Source: CAYSBE01 sp046309355
Lineage (GTDB): Bacteria; Bacteroidota; Bacteroidia; UKL13-3
DNA length: 62,388 nucleotides
Assembly (NCBI GenBank): GCA_046309355.1
Contig: JBKCPL010000068.1
Location: 1-62,388 of the forward strand
Direction: 5' to 3'
Below are positions 9,620-18,931 of the stretch, piece after piece. Position 1 is the first letter of the stretch. Every line of letters starts with the position of its first letter. The position numbers were made by a program, and so were the translations under genes. The notes beneath the pieces are model-generated. The model searched no databases, was not told the DNA's origin, and saw nothing but the letters and a program-made list of their open reading frames with translations.

Positions 9620-10354
9620 TCATTTACGGCACACAGTGAGCAGTGATATGCCAAATGGTACCGGCAATCGCTTGCTAAGCCACACATTCTCGGTTAGAAA
9701 CAGGTTATAAAAAAGTACATTCAATATCTTCGAATCCAGAAGTCCGAAGTCAGATCCTGAGCCTTTTCGTTTAAAGGGAATCAACTTACCGAGCATACGA
9801 ACTCCGGTAATTGGGAAAAACAGAATGCTATTAAAATACGATATGTACGATATGCGCTTCCCTGTAAGCAATGTTTTTAATTGCCTGGCTGTATACCTGC
9901 GGTAGTGGTGATTTACCTCATCGTGTTTGCTCCATAAAAACATAAAGGCAGGAACCGTAATAAAAACAGACCCATCAGGCTTACACACTCTGAACATTTC
10001 GCTCACGGCTTTTGAATCGTCCTGCACATGCTCTATCACGTCAAATGCACATACAATATCAAATTCATTATCTGCAAACCGCAAGTCGAGTATGCTTCCC
10101 TGTTCCAAATCTATGGTCAACCGTTCTTTTACAAATGCATAACAATCCGAATCGTACTCGATGGATTTAACCGTACCAAATTCTTCCAGCATTTGTGAGG
10201 TTGCCCCGGTGGCTGCTCCTATGTTCAGAATTTTGAGAGGCCCCTTGCCGGCAGCCACTTGCTGTATTTGAGTGCGTATAATATGCAAGCGGGCCTTAAA
10301 CCACCAGTTCTCCCGCTCCAGGTTGTAGTATTCAACGTAGTAATTCTTGTCCAT
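9620..10354 (-). CDS. Class I SAM-dependent methyltransferase
   Basis: A 244-residue methyltransferase of the Methyltransf_11/23 type. The SAM-binding motif I is KILNIGAATGATSQML (residues about 40-55) and motif post-II is CAFDVIEHVQDD, with FITVPAFMFLWSKHDE further on. Such enzymes beside sugar-lipid GT2 genes often modify glycans or lipid carriers, but the substrate is not readable. Its start overlaps the end of the GT2 gene at 10332 by 23 bases, which implies translational coupling. The C-terminal part is hydrophobic and may contact the membrane. Confidence 0.8.
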   Translation of the reverse strand: MDKNYYVEYYNLERENWWFKARLHIIRTQIQQVAAGKGPLKILNIGAATGATSQMLEEFGTVKSIEYDSDCYAFVKERLTIDLEQGSILDLRFADNEFDIVCAFDVIEHVQDDSKAVSEMFRVCKPDGSVFITVPAFMFLWSKHDEVNHHYRRYTARQLKTLLTGKRISYISYFNSILFFPITGVRMLGKLIPFKRKGSGSDFGLLDSKILNVLFYNLFLTENVWLSKRLPVPFGISLLTVCRK

Positions 10355-11300
10355 CCTTCAGTTGGTTTTCAACAATGATTTTTTCAATAATGAACAAAGG
10401 CCTTCCCTGAGACTGTTGGTAAATGCGAAGTACATATTCTCCGATAATACCCAGTGAAATAAGCTGAACTCCGCTAAACATGATTATGGCAAATATGAGT
10501 GCGGTGAATCCCTGTGGAACATTATTAAAATAGAGTTTGTCTATAAGCACGTATAAAAAATAAGCAATGGCAATCATCATGGTAACTATTCCTGTGCGCG
10601 TAATAAACTTAACAGGAAAACTGCTGAAGTTGAAAATACCGCTGTAGGCCAGTTCAAATAATTTTTTCCAACTGTATTTGGTTTCACCGGCAAAACGTGC
10701 CGAGCGCTCATATTCTATTCCCTTTTGTTTAAATCCTATCCATGTGCGCATACCGCGTATGTAACGGTTTTGCTCAGGCATGGTGTTCAAATAGTTCAAT
10801 GCTTTGCGGCTAATCATACTGAAATCACCGCTGTCGAGAGGCAAATCAATTTTTGATATGCTGTTCATTAAACGGTAATAAGCCCAGTACGAAATTTTTT
10901 TAGCAGCCGACTCTTTGCGTTTTTTACGAATGCCATACACCACATCATATCCTTCATCCATCGCTTTTAAAAACTGCTGTACCAATTCGGGCGGATCCTG
11001 CAAGTCACCGTCCAGTATCATAATAGCACGCGTTGCACGGGCACAACTTAATCCGGCTGTAAGTGCCAGCTGATGGCCATGATTGCGCGATAAAAAAACA
11101 CATTGATACCTGGCATCATTCAAGGCCAGTTCATTCATCAGGTAAGGTGTTTTATCACGGCTACCATCATTTACGAGCACTACTTCGCAGGTCATGGGCC
11201 TTAACTCATTCATAATCGTATTCAGTCGATCGGTCAGATGAGTAAAGTTGTCTTCCTCATTGTAAAGTGGAATCACAAATGATAGCTGTGGTAAAGTCAT
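10332..11300 (-). CDS. Polyprenyl-phosphate glycosyltransferase, GT2 (GtrB/DPM-like) with two C-terminal TM helices
   Basis: A 322-residue GT2 enzyme. Motifs: SFVIPLYNEEDNF at the N-terminus, VNDGSRDKTP for nucleotide binding, and LDGDLQDPPELV with the metal-binding DxD-like acids. Two hydrophobic helices at about residues 235-295 fit the GtrB/Bactoprenol glucosyltransferase architecture. It most likely charges undecaprenyl phosphate with a hexose, giving the donor for the GT-C proteins next door. A perfect TATATTTG promoter element (11315-11322) lies in the short gap before it, so it can be transcribed separately from the DUF2079 gene. Confidence 0.87.
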   Translation of the reverse strand: MTLPQLSFVIPLYNEEDNFTHLTDRLNTIMNELRPMTCEVVLVNDGSRDKTPYLMNELALNDARYQCVFLSRNHGHQLALTAGLSCARATRAIMILDGDLQDPPELVQQFLKAMDEGYDVVYGIRKKRKESAAKKISYWAYYRLMNSISKIDLPLDSGDFSMISRKALNYLNTMPEQNRYIRGMRTWIGFKQKGIEYERSARFAGETKYSWKKLFELAYSGIFNFSSFPVKFITRTGIVTMMIAIAYFLYVLIDKLYFNNVPQGFTALIFAIIMFSGVQLISLGIIGEYVLRIYQQSQGRPLFIIEKIIVENQLKDGQELLR

Positions 11301-11314
11301 TGATTTAACAGGTT

Positions 11315-11322
11315 CAAATATA
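11315..11322 (-). promoter_or_regulatory. -7 promoter element for the GT2/methyltransferase pair
   Basis: Minus strand TATATTTG, an exact TAnnTTTG match, 14 bases upstream of the ATG at 11300 and just after the stop of the previous gene. Confidence 0.5.
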
Positions 11323-11326
11323 TCAT

Positions 11327-12817
11327 TTATGGCTTTATCTCCATATCCACACCTTTGCGTGCAAACACGAGAATCTCATCGTCTTCATACCGAACACCAA
11401 AAGCTGTATTCGTTTTCAGATTACCTATTTCCTGTTCATACCTGACTTTGTCGAACGGGAAATATGACTCCTGCACTTTAAGCAGTACAATCACATCTAC
11501 CTTGTCCCACATTGGAAAACTATATATAACCTTACGAAAAGACAGATGAGGTGTCAGGTTATTGGATGCTGCTACAGCGTAATGTGAAGGTATCTGCTCC
11601 AAGATGCGATGCACTTTACGTATATCAAATGATTGCCTGTAATGTTTAGGATGTAAAAAGTGAATGGTTGTATTATCAAACCATTTGGAATATCGGAATG
11701 TAAATGAAAATAGTGTGAGCGAAATAGATACAAAAATAAGCAATAAATAAGCTGCACGTTGTTTAAATGTGTTGCTAATACCATAGCGTATACCATACAA
11801 CGAACCAATAGCCAATATGGGAACAAACTCTATTGAATAATGAAGATTAATACCCCATTTCACGATATCGTCATGCAGTAATTTTTGAGCAAATACGGGT
11901 ATCAACATCAATAAAAACTGTGGCCTAAGCAACAGTAGTAAACCCCCACTGAATAAAAAATATACATACAGTTCGGTTTTAATCCAGTAAGTATGTGGTT
12001 CATGTATGTATGGACTTTTAAATAAAAGTAAAAATACCTGAAGTGGCTGGGTAATGAGCGATGTAACTATTTCGGTTATACCATTCCCCAATTGACCGAA
12101 AGAAAGGTGAATATACTCAAGTCCGGGTGGCATCAGTGCCGGCATGATGAATTTCACAACCAGCAAAAAATAACCGAATGAAATAAGAGACCCAACACGT
12201 AATAACACTCTTATAGATCTTGACGTGTCGGGCAATAGCGATAGCCCTATGTAAATAAAAGACAGCCACAAGGCCATATTCTCTTTGCATATACCTATCA
12301 GTAAACTGAATAGGACTACTAAGGAGATGCGTTTGCTTATGACAGCAAGTATAAGCCAGGGAACAAACATGGATGCAACCACATTGCTGTGGTAATCGAA
12401 TGCCAGCGCAGAATAGATTCCCCATATACAGTAAAAATGAATCTGTGCACTTAGTGGTTTGGCGAATCCGATATGATTGGCTATGCGGTTAACAGCTATA
12501 CCTGCTGTAGCTATGGAGGTAATTTGAACGATAAGTAAAGTGTATGTGCCAAAGATGTAGCGCAGAGGCGAAATGAGCATAAGCCATAAATCAAAATGAT
12601 CGCTTAACTGATTACGTTGGCGGTGCAATGGCTCAATAAGCAATGAATCATTTAATCGAAACTCAGAATAATCGAAGATTACGTGGTTGTATAATCCAAG
12701 ATCAAATGAATACGTACGAAACATATAATGATTTACACATGAAATAAAGCCAAAGACAAGTGCAAATAATGCTGCAACCAGATGTGACTTTCGAAAATGA
12801 ATTAGGTTGTTATCCAT
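11327..12817 (-). CDS. DUF2079 family polytopic membrane protein
   Basis: About 496 residues with ten or more hydrophobic helices. The DUF2079 signature is visible in the first loop: SFDLGLYNHVIFDYSEF followed by HRQRNQLSDHFDLWL, with HFD acids and histidines conserved in the family. These proteins are thought to be GT-C glycosyltransferases. The ATG at 12817 is chosen; the longer frame starts with TTG at 12862. The start overlaps the end of the upstream gene at 12802 by 16 bases, implying coupling. Biochemical role unknown. Confidence 0.75.
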   Translation of the reverse strand: MDNNLIHFRKSHLVAALFALVFGFISCVNHYMFRTYSFDLGLYNHVIFDYSEFRLNDSLLIEPLHRQRNQLSDHFDLWLMLISPLRYIFGTYTLLIVQITSIATAGIAVNRIANHIGFAKPLSAQIHFYCIWGIYSALAFDYHSNVVASMFVPWLILAVISKRISLVVLFSLLIGICKENMALWLSFIYIGLSLLPDTSRSIRVLLRVGSLISFGYFLLVVKFIMPALMPPGLEYIHLSFGQLGNGITEIVTSLITQPLQVFLLLFKSPYIHEPHTYWIKTELYVYFLFSGGLLLLLRPQFLLMLIPVFAQKLLHDDIVKWGINLHYSIEFVPILAIGSLYGIRYGISNTFKQRAAYLLLIFVSISLTLFSFTFRYSKWFDNTTIHFLHPKHYRQSFDIRKVHRILEQIPSHYAVAASNNLTPHLSFRKVIYSFPMWDKVDVIVLLKVQESYFPFDKVRYEQEIGNLKTNTAFGVRYEDDEILVFARKGVDMEIKP

Positions 12818-14040
12818 TTGAAACGTGCTACCAGAAAAGGAAGTAAAAAAAGTATATTCCAATACAAATAATTATATGGTACGGGAACGAATAAAAAAAA
12901 CAAAACCAACAAAGTATAAAGCAATGCCGTGAGGTTATTAGAAAAAAACTGGCGAATACGTATTGATAAAGTATACATACAGATGCTGCTAACCATAACC
13001 AAAAACAAACTGTATTTTAATGCCGTTATACCAGCCAACAACTGATTGCTTCCCGCCACTGTATAATACCACGCTGCCATACCGTATCCCTGAAAAATTT
13101 GATACGGTAAGTCGCCCGGATTTTGCCACGATTGACCCTTCCACTCTCCTAATGCAGCAACATCATACGCAGAGGCGCCTTCTAAAAAAACCCCCGGCTG
13201 TACAGTTAAAAACGGCAAAACATAAACCAGCAAGATGCAGCAAAACACAGCTGCGTATGTTTTAACAGCAAATGAAAATGTACCTCGCTTCCATTCATAT
13301 ATCAGGTGAATTGGTATAAAAAACAGTAGTGCGTAACGCGAAAGCAAGGCACACGATATACCTGTGATGAGAAGTGCTTTGTTACGTGTAGTTAACCCAT
13401 AGGCCACCAACAAGTAATAACCTGCAATTAACAGTTCAACGGTGTGGGCAAATGAACTTTTTTGCTTGATGGCTATAACAAATACTAGCAGATAGGGTAT
13501 GCTGGCTTTTATATACTTTTCAATAGCTGAAAGATTGAGCCTGCTTAAGTAATTCAGATATAAAAATTGTACGGCTAAAAAGAAGAACAAAGGAATATAC
13601 CGTGGGTCGAATCCAAAATAAAAAGCCGGAACAAATGGAAGCCAATGCATGGGTAAATAGTTGGGTACCCAGTTAACGTAATCGTATCCGTGAACTCGGT
13701 TATAGACAAATTCGCCCGATACCAGACGTGTGTAATAAACTTCTTTGAGCAACGGAAGAATATCGGATTTGCTAATATCAATAGGATTAGCTGCAAATAC
13801 ATACGATGCATATACAACACAACATACGCTTAGTATAAACCCTATAGTAAATACATGTATACGCGAAGCACCTTCTGATTCATATTCCGCTGGAGTTTGG
13901 CGTTGAATTATGCTTATAAGTAAGCATGTAAAGCCAATGAGCAATACCGGGTTAATCAATGGATGTATAAAACGGCTGTCAATGGCCAGCATATACACCG
14001 TTAACAGTGCAAGAAAAACAACTGCAACTTTAATTTTCAT
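12802..14040 (-). CDS. Polytopic membrane protein, possibly GT87/DUF2029-like mannosyltransferase
   Basis: A 412-residue membrane protein with about ten hydrophobic helices. A soluble loop after the second or third helix (LLKEVYYTRLVSGEFVYNRVHGYDYVNWVPNYLPMHWLPF) resembles, in layout, the first periplasmic loop of DUF2029/GT87 polyprenyl-phosphomannose-dependent enzymes. I do not recognise a decisive motif. It is first in the minus-strand run 14040-9620 and overlaps the DUF2079 gene, which supports a shared role in assembling a glycan. Alternative: a flippase-like or O-antigen-ligase-like protein. Confidence 0.6.
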   Translation of the reverse strand: MKIKVAVVFLALLTVYMLAIDSRFIHPLINPVLLIGFTCLLISIIQRQTPAEYESEGASRIHVFTIGFILSVCCVVYASYVFAANPIDISKSDILPLLKEVYYTRLVSGEFVYNRVHGYDYVNWVPNYLPMHWLPFVPAFYFGFDPRYIPLFFFLAVQFLYLNYLSRLNLSAIEKYIKASIPYLLVFVIAIKQKSSFAHTVELLIAGYYLLVAYGLTTRNKALLITGISCALLSRYALLFFIPIHLIYEWKRGTFSFAVKTYAAVFCCILLVYVLPFLTVQPGVFLEGASAYDVAALGEWKGQSWQNPGDLPYQIFQGYGMAAWYYTVAGSNQLLAGITALKYSLFLVMVSSICMYTLSIRIRQFFSNNLTALLYTLLVLFFLFVPVPYNYLYWNILFLLPFLVARFKWITT

Positions 14041-14150
14041 AGATAATTCTACTAGTCTGGCAGTGCCGAATATACATATATTTATACGTTACCTTCATCA
14101 AAGTCAACATAGCATTGTTAATACGTGTTTTTAATTACGTGCAAGTAAAA

Positions 14151-14158
14151 TACTTTTG
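14151..14158 (+). promoter_or_regulatory. -7 promoter element abutting the GT2 start
   Basis: TACTTTTG, exact TAnnTTTG, ends 5 bases before the ATG at 14164. The expected transcription start would fall at or next to the start codon. Confidence 0.55.
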
Positions 14159-14163
14159 CCACT

Positions 14164-14874
14164 ATGAACAAAACACTCAGCATCATTATACCTGCATATA
14201 ACGAGGCGAAGACTATCGGGTTAATTCTGCAAAAAGTGCTGGATGTAAAACTGGCCGACCAGCTACAAAAAGAAATTGTGGTGGTAAACGACTGCTCAAC
14301 GGATAACACAGTTGCCGTAATGGAAGAATGGTGCAAACGTGAACCCGGTATAAAACTTTTTTCACATAATGTAAATATGGGCAAGGGTGCCGCTTTACAT
14401 ACCGGTATAAGAGCTGCTACAGGTGATTATATCATCATACAGGATGCTGACCTGGAATATGATCCTGCAGAATATTCTATACTGCTGGCTCCTGTATTAA
14501 GCGGAAATGCCGACATTGTGTATGGCTCAAGATTTATAGGCGGTAAGCCTCACCGCATTTTATTTTTCTGGCACACCATCGGAAATAAGTTCCTTACGTT
14601 TCTATCGAATATGTCAACAAACCTTAACCTGACTGATATGGAAACGTGTTACAAACTTTTCCGTTCTGAGTGCATTAAACAACTTTCACTAAAAGAAAAA
14701 CGTTTTGGCTTTGAGCCCGAAGTTACTGCCAAAATAAGCCGCATACCTAATATTCGAATTTACGAGGTTGGTATATCATACTATGGACGTACCTATGCCG
14801 AAGGTAAAAAAATAAACTGGAAAGATGGCTTTCGTGCTATATACTGTATACTAAAATATGGCTTCTTCCGATAG
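14164..14874 (+). CDS. Dolichyl/undecaprenyl-phosphate mannose synthase-like GT2
   Basis: A 236-residue soluble GT2 glycosyltransferase. Motifs: SIIIPAYNEAKTIG, VVNDCSTDNTV, QDADLEYDPAEY (metal-binding DxD) and YGSRFIGG. This is the DPM1-like form without the C-terminal helices of the neighbour at 10332. It probably makes a polyprenyl-phosphate sugar in the cytosol. It overlaps the following GT-C gene by 17 bases, so donor maker and likely donor user are translationally coupled. Transcribed divergently from the 14040 gene. Confidence 0.87.
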   Translation: MNKTLSIIIPAYNEAKTIGLILQKVLDVKLADQLQKEIVVVNDCSTDNTVAVMEEWCKREPGIKLFSHNVNMGKGAALHTGIRAATGDYIIIQDADLEYDPAEYSILLAPVLSGNADIVYGSRFIGGKPHRILFFWHTIGNKFLTFLSNMSTNLNLTDMETCYKLFRSECIKQLSLKEKRFGFEPEVTAKISRIPNIRIYEVGISYYGRTYAEGKKINWKDGFRAIYCILKYGFFR

Positions 14875-16330
14875 AGTACGATTCATTAATGATACACTTT
14901 TATATGCATTTACCGGCTTACTGTTTGTTGTTGCCTGTATAGTAGCACTGGTACTAAACGGAACCAATGGCGGTGGCGACAGCATCGGACATTATCTGCT
15001 CGCGCATCACGCCTGGAAGTATCCGAATCTGTTCTTTAATCATTGGGGAAAGCCTGTATTCACTATGCTAAGTTCACCCTTTGCTCAGTTTGGTTTCAAG
15101 GGTGTTAAGTTGTTTAATGTATTCGTTACGTTTGGGGCGGTGCTGTGCACTATTGCGCTTGTAAAAAGTTACTTCAGTAAGTATGCTGTGTGGGTTTTGC
15201 CCATTTATTTTTGTGCGCCTGAGGGTATCGGTGTAATTTTTTCAGGACTTACCGAACCTCTTTTTGCTCTGCTATTTGGACTCACACTTTGGCTAATTCA
15301 CCGCCAGAAAAATTTACTGGCCATACTTATTGCCTCTTTTTTGCCTTTGTCACGCTCTGAAGGGTTGATAATACTTATAGTAATTGGTGTATACATGCTA
15401 CTGAACAGAAAGTATTCACTGCTTCCGTTCATGCTATTCGGACAACTCATTATTACCTTACTCGGTTATTCTGTTTACCACGATCCACTTTGGGTTTTTA
15501 CCAAAATACCTTATGCCCATCAAAATGCATTGTATGGCAGCGGCCCGTTTATGCATTATCTGCAATCCATGCCACATGTGTTCGGTATTGTTTCTACCGT
15601 GCTGCTGTATGTTGGGTGTTGCATATATATAATACGGTCCATTCGCCAGTTGATATCATCCGCATGGTATGAAGTGTTATCCGATGTTCGGTTTATTATA
15701 TACGGAAGTTTTATTGCGTTTACATTAGCACACTCCGTATTTTATGCACTAGGAACATTTAACGATATTGGTCTGACACGTGTTTTTATTGCTGTTTTTC
15801 CTGCTATGGTGTTTATCAGTGTTGAGTCCGTTTGCTACATTCATTCATTTACTAAAAAATTCACAGTTGTCAGAAATCTATTGGCCTACTTAACTTTCAT
15901 CGCCTTTTGTGCCATGATATATTTTTGCTATGTCGGTTCGTTGTACAGCATACCTTATGCACGTGTATTTATGCAAGATCACAGCCAGCAACTCATAAAT
16001 AGTCATGTGGTTCCCTACTTAAAAAAACACTACAACAACTACACGTATTATTTTTCCGATAATAATATTGCCATGTACGCTTCTTACGATAAGTACAAAA
16101 AAGGAGAGTACAGTTCTGAAATATCTGCCCTAAAACCTGGCTTAAACATTGGTGAAAATGAAATCATTATCTGGGACAATTGGTTCTCCGTAATTGAAGA
16201 GCATATAACGCGTGACGAAATGGTGCACAAAAGCAACCTGAAAGTTGATACTACATTTACTGCCACATCTCATAAAGGCAATTTGATTGAATTTATCGTA
16301 CTCAAACGAAACGACAACGCTTTACGTTAA
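14858..16330 (+). CDS. Polytopic membrane protein, probable GT-C glycosyltransferase
   Basis: A 490-residue protein with about ten hydrophobic helices and a C-terminal soluble domain. The first loop has GGGDSIGHYLLAHHAWKYP and then FNHWGKPVFTML, an acidic/His arrangement typical of GT-C enzymes that use lipid-linked sugars. It follows the DPM1-like GT2 with a 17-base overlap and probably uses its product. Its TAA overlaps the convergent GT51 stop within one TTAA. Acceptor unknown. Confidence 0.68.
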   Translation: MASSDRVRFINDTLLYAFTGLLFVVACIVALVLNGTNGGGDSIGHYLLAHHAWKYPNLFFNHWGKPVFTMLSSPFAQFGFKGVKLFNVFVTFGAVLCTIALVKSYFSKYAVWVLPIYFCAPEGIGVIFSGLTEPLFALLFGLTLWLIHRQKNLLAILIASFLPLSRSEGLIILIVIGVYMLLNRKYSLLPFMLFGQLIITLLGYSVYHDPLWVFTKIPYAHQNALYGSGPFMHYLQSMPHVFGIVSTVLLYVGCCIYIIRSIRQLISSAWYEVLSDVRFIIYGSFIAFTLAHSVFYALGTFNDIGLTRVFIAVFPAMVFISVESVCYIHSFTKKFTVVRNLLAYLTFIAFCAMIYFCYVGSLYSIPYARVFMQDHSQQLINSHVVPYLKKHYNNYTYYFSDNNIAMYASYDKYKKGEYSSEISALKPGLNIGENEIIIWDNWFSVIEEHITRDEMVHKSNLKVDTTFTATSHKGNLIEFIVLKRNDNALR

Positions 16331-18327
16331 TCTTCACTTTCGGTTGTTTTCAGAATTCCATTTTCATCAAACTGCAACTCGTGCATAGTGGTATCGGGCG
16401 CTATCTTAATCATGCTTTTTGCGCGTCCCAAAATGGGTATCTGATAATTAAAGCCTACGGTATCCTGGGGTATTAAAACATTGCGCCTGACCATTAGTCC
16501 CGTTAAAAATTTATACTGCCGTCCTACAAATTCCTTTTGTATCCCCTTTTTATCAAAGCGCCACATAAATCCTTTAGGTCGTGGAATGATGGTAGCTAAA
16601 AACATACATTCCGACAAATTCAGCTGGGATGGTTTTTTGTTGAAGTAGAATTCAGCTGCTTCACCTATGCCATACACATTTGGCCCCCACTCTATAATAT
16701 TGAAATACACCTCAAGCATTCGTTCCTTGGTGGCTATTCTGTTATTTTCAATGATGTATACAAGCAGTATTTCTTCCAACTTGCGCGACAATGTTTTTTC
16801 ACGGGTAAGGAATACGTTTTTTACCAGCTGCATACTTATTGTACTGGCGCCACGAGCAAACTTTCGGGTGCGTATATTTTTAATTATCGATTGCTTAAAC
16901 GCTTCATCAATGAAGCCCCTGTGATAAAAAAACGAGGGATCTTCGGTAGTGAGCACACATGCCTTCAGGTAAGGTGAAACTTCGCTAAGTGGGGTAAAGT
17001 ATGGATTTGATACACCAACCACGATGGGTCGAACGGGCCTTCCGCGCTCAAGAGGAACATGTACAAATTCTTCGTTCAGTTTTCCCAAATTGGCCTGACC
17101 GTATTTTCGAATATCTAAATTGTACTTATGAAATACGCTTTCAAAAATCAAATCCTGTGGCTTGTTTTCATTGTACACTAAGTCCAACCTGTAGTCAAAA
17201 TTGCCATCCACTTCCATACCTTTTATATGATTGAACAATCCCTCAGGAAGGGCATTTACAAAATGCTGAGCGGGCATACGCGGTATAACAACCGATAAAC
17301 GAACAATCGTATCGGGTGCTGTTTCAATCATAAAAAACGGACTGAATGTTAGCTGGTCAATCTTAACATACGAAAGGCTGTCTAATACAACAAAATCTTT
17401 GCCGGCAACACCGAAAAAATTGAATTCAGCTGCCGGCAAAACCACATCTTTTGTCGCTATTTTCGGGTGATTGATACGAAGCTGACGGATAGTAGCTTTC
17501 CCGGAAACACGCAATTCCTCGTCTTCGTACCTAAATTCATTCAATGTAAAGTTAGCTATACCAAATCCTGTTTGCAGCGTAAACTTTGAACGAATGAAAG
17601 GCAAATTCGACCAGGCATTTCCCGTAACTGTAATGTTCATTCTCTTATCGCTTAGGTTGAGTATGCCTCCTACCTGCCAGGTATTAACTGTATCGGGTTC
17701 GTACGAAAGTACACGTGCCTGCAACTCTTGCCCTGCCAGGGTCAGCTGCTCGAAGTATACGTGGGCTGACGCTTCGGGCTCTGTCAGTTTAACCGAGAAA
17801 CGAGAAATATTAACCTTATCCGGTGCTGCATCGAATAGTAAATCTGTCAGCCGGTAAATACTACCTGCTATGTTTTTCTCCCTTTTTTGATTGCCCGATT
17901 CAGTTGTGCTTGCTGACTTGTTCGGCTGAACATTTTTTAAAAATGACAGGTTGTTTTTTTGAGCTGTCTTTTGCCACTGAATGTAGCCATCTTCTATCAA
18001 CAAGTCACTCAGGTCTACTTTTCCGATAAGCAGCGGAAGTATTTCAACGGCTACCTTAACCGACTGTATACTTATAAGCGTATCTGCTTCCGAAGGAAGT
18101 GCTGAAAAGTGTTTTACACTTACTGTATTTAAGCCGTTAAACGTTAACTCATCTGCATGTATGTTTAGTGAAAATTTATGTTCGGCTTTTTGCTGAAACT
18201 TCTTAAACGCATAATTCAGCAATTGGTTGCGAAATAAAAAGTACGACAGAATAGCCACAAGCAAAAAAACACCGGCCGCTATAGCCAGTGTTTTCAGGTA
18301 CTTTATAAGCTTATCAAATCGGATCAT
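16327..18327 (-). CDS. Monofunctional GT51 peptidoglycan transglycosylase with AsmA-like N-terminal region
   Basis: A 666-residue protein with one N-terminal transmembrane helix (about 12-33). Residues of roughly 35-400 form a beta-rich region like AsmA/DUF748 proteins. The C-terminal third is a GT51 domain: CVLTTEDPSFFYHRG with the catalytic Glu, RGASTISMQLVKNVFL, KLEEILLVYIIE and YFNIIEWGPNVYGIGEAAEFYF. There is no transpeptidase domain. It should polymerise lipid II glycan strands at the inner membrane. It starts 6 bases after the frr stop, so it is likely co-transcribed with pyrH-frr. The combination with a large periplasmic lipid-interacting-type domain suggests a specialised role. Confidence 0.85.
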   Translation of the reverse strand: MIRFDKLIKYLKTLAIAAGVFLLVAILSYFLFRNQLLNYAFKKFQQKAEHKFSLNIHADELTFNGLNTVSVKHFSALPSEADTLISIQSVKVAVEILPLLIGKVDLSDLLIEDGYIQWQKTAQKNNLSFLKNVQPNKSASTTESGNQKREKNIAGSIYRLTDLLFDAAPDKVNISRFSVKLTEPEASAHVYFEQLTLAGQELQARVLSYEPDTVNTWQVGGILNLSDKRMNITVTGNAWSNLPFIRSKFTLQTGFGIANFTLNEFRYEDEELRVSGKATIRQLRINHPKIATKDVVLPAAEFNFFGVAGKDFVVLDSLSYVKIDQLTFSPFFMIETAPDTIVRLSVVIPRMPAQHFVNALPEGLFNHIKGMEVDGNFDYRLDLVYNENKPQDLIFESVFHKYNLDIRKYGQANLGKLNEEFVHVPLERGRPVRPIVVGVSNPYFTPLSEVSPYLKACVLTTEDPSFFYHRGFIDEAFKQSIIKNIRTRKFARGASTISMQLVKNVFLTREKTLSRKLEEILLVYIIENNRIATKERMLEVYFNIIEWGPNVYGIGEAAEFYFNKKPSQLNLSECMFLATIIPRPKGFMWRFDKKGIQKEFVGRQYKFLTGLMVRRNVLIPQDTVGFNYQIPILGRAKSMIKIAPDTTMHELQFDENGILKTTESED

Positions 18328-18333
18328 GTGTAA

Positions 18334-18900
18334 TTACACGTGCATCAGTTCAGCTTCTTTTTGTGAAGTCAGTTCATCAATTTTTTTGATGTAGTTATCG
18401 GTTGTTTTCTGAATTTGTTGTTCGGCTGATTTGGCTTCGTCTTCGGGCAAACCTTCTTTTTGCAGTTTTTTTACCGCCTCATTCGCATCTTTACGGATGT
18501 TGCGTATAGCTACTTTCGCGTGTTCCGCTTCGCCCTTTACTTTTTTAACTGTTTCTTTTCTGCGTTCTTCGGTAAGCGGTGGCAACGAAATGCGAATAAT
18601 ATTCCCGTCATTGGTCGGCTGTAATCCCAGATTAGCTACTATAATACCTTTCTCAATGGCTTGTAACATACTTTTTTCCCAGGGTTGAATCGAAATTGTT
18701 TTCGCATCGGGTGTATTTACGTTTCCTACTTGATTTAAAGGAACCAGATTTCCGTAATAATCTACTTTTACCGAATCAAGCATACTGGGATGCGCTTTTC
18801 CGGCACGTATCTTGGTAAATTCGGCTGCAGCATGTTCCACGGCTTTGTCCATGTCATCTTTCAGTCCGTCAAATACTGGTTTAAGTCTTGGGTCGCTCAT
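18334..18900 (-). CDS. frr: Ribosome recycling factor
   Basis: A 188-residue RRF with the normal length and family motifs: N-terminal DDMDKAVEHAAAEFTKIRAGKAHPSMLD, VDYYGNLVPLNQVGN, ISIQPWEKSML and the C-terminal three-helix bundle ending in TDNYIKKIDELTSQKE. With EF-G it splits post-termination ribosomes in the cytosol. It follows pyrH after 31 bases, the widely conserved pyrH-frr order. Confidence 0.97.
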   Translation of the reverse strand: MSDPRLKPVFDGLKDDMDKAVEHAAAEFTKIRAGKAHPSMLDSVKVDYYGNLVPLNQVGNVNTPDAKTISIQPWEKSMLQAIEKGIIVANLGLQPTNDGNIIRISLPPLTEERRKETVKKVKGEAEHAKVAIRNIRKDANEAVKKLQKEGLPEDEAKSAEQQIQKTTDNYIKKIDELTSQKEAELMHV

Positions 18901-18931
18901 ATTTTTCTGATTATTTAGTGTTCCTGATACA

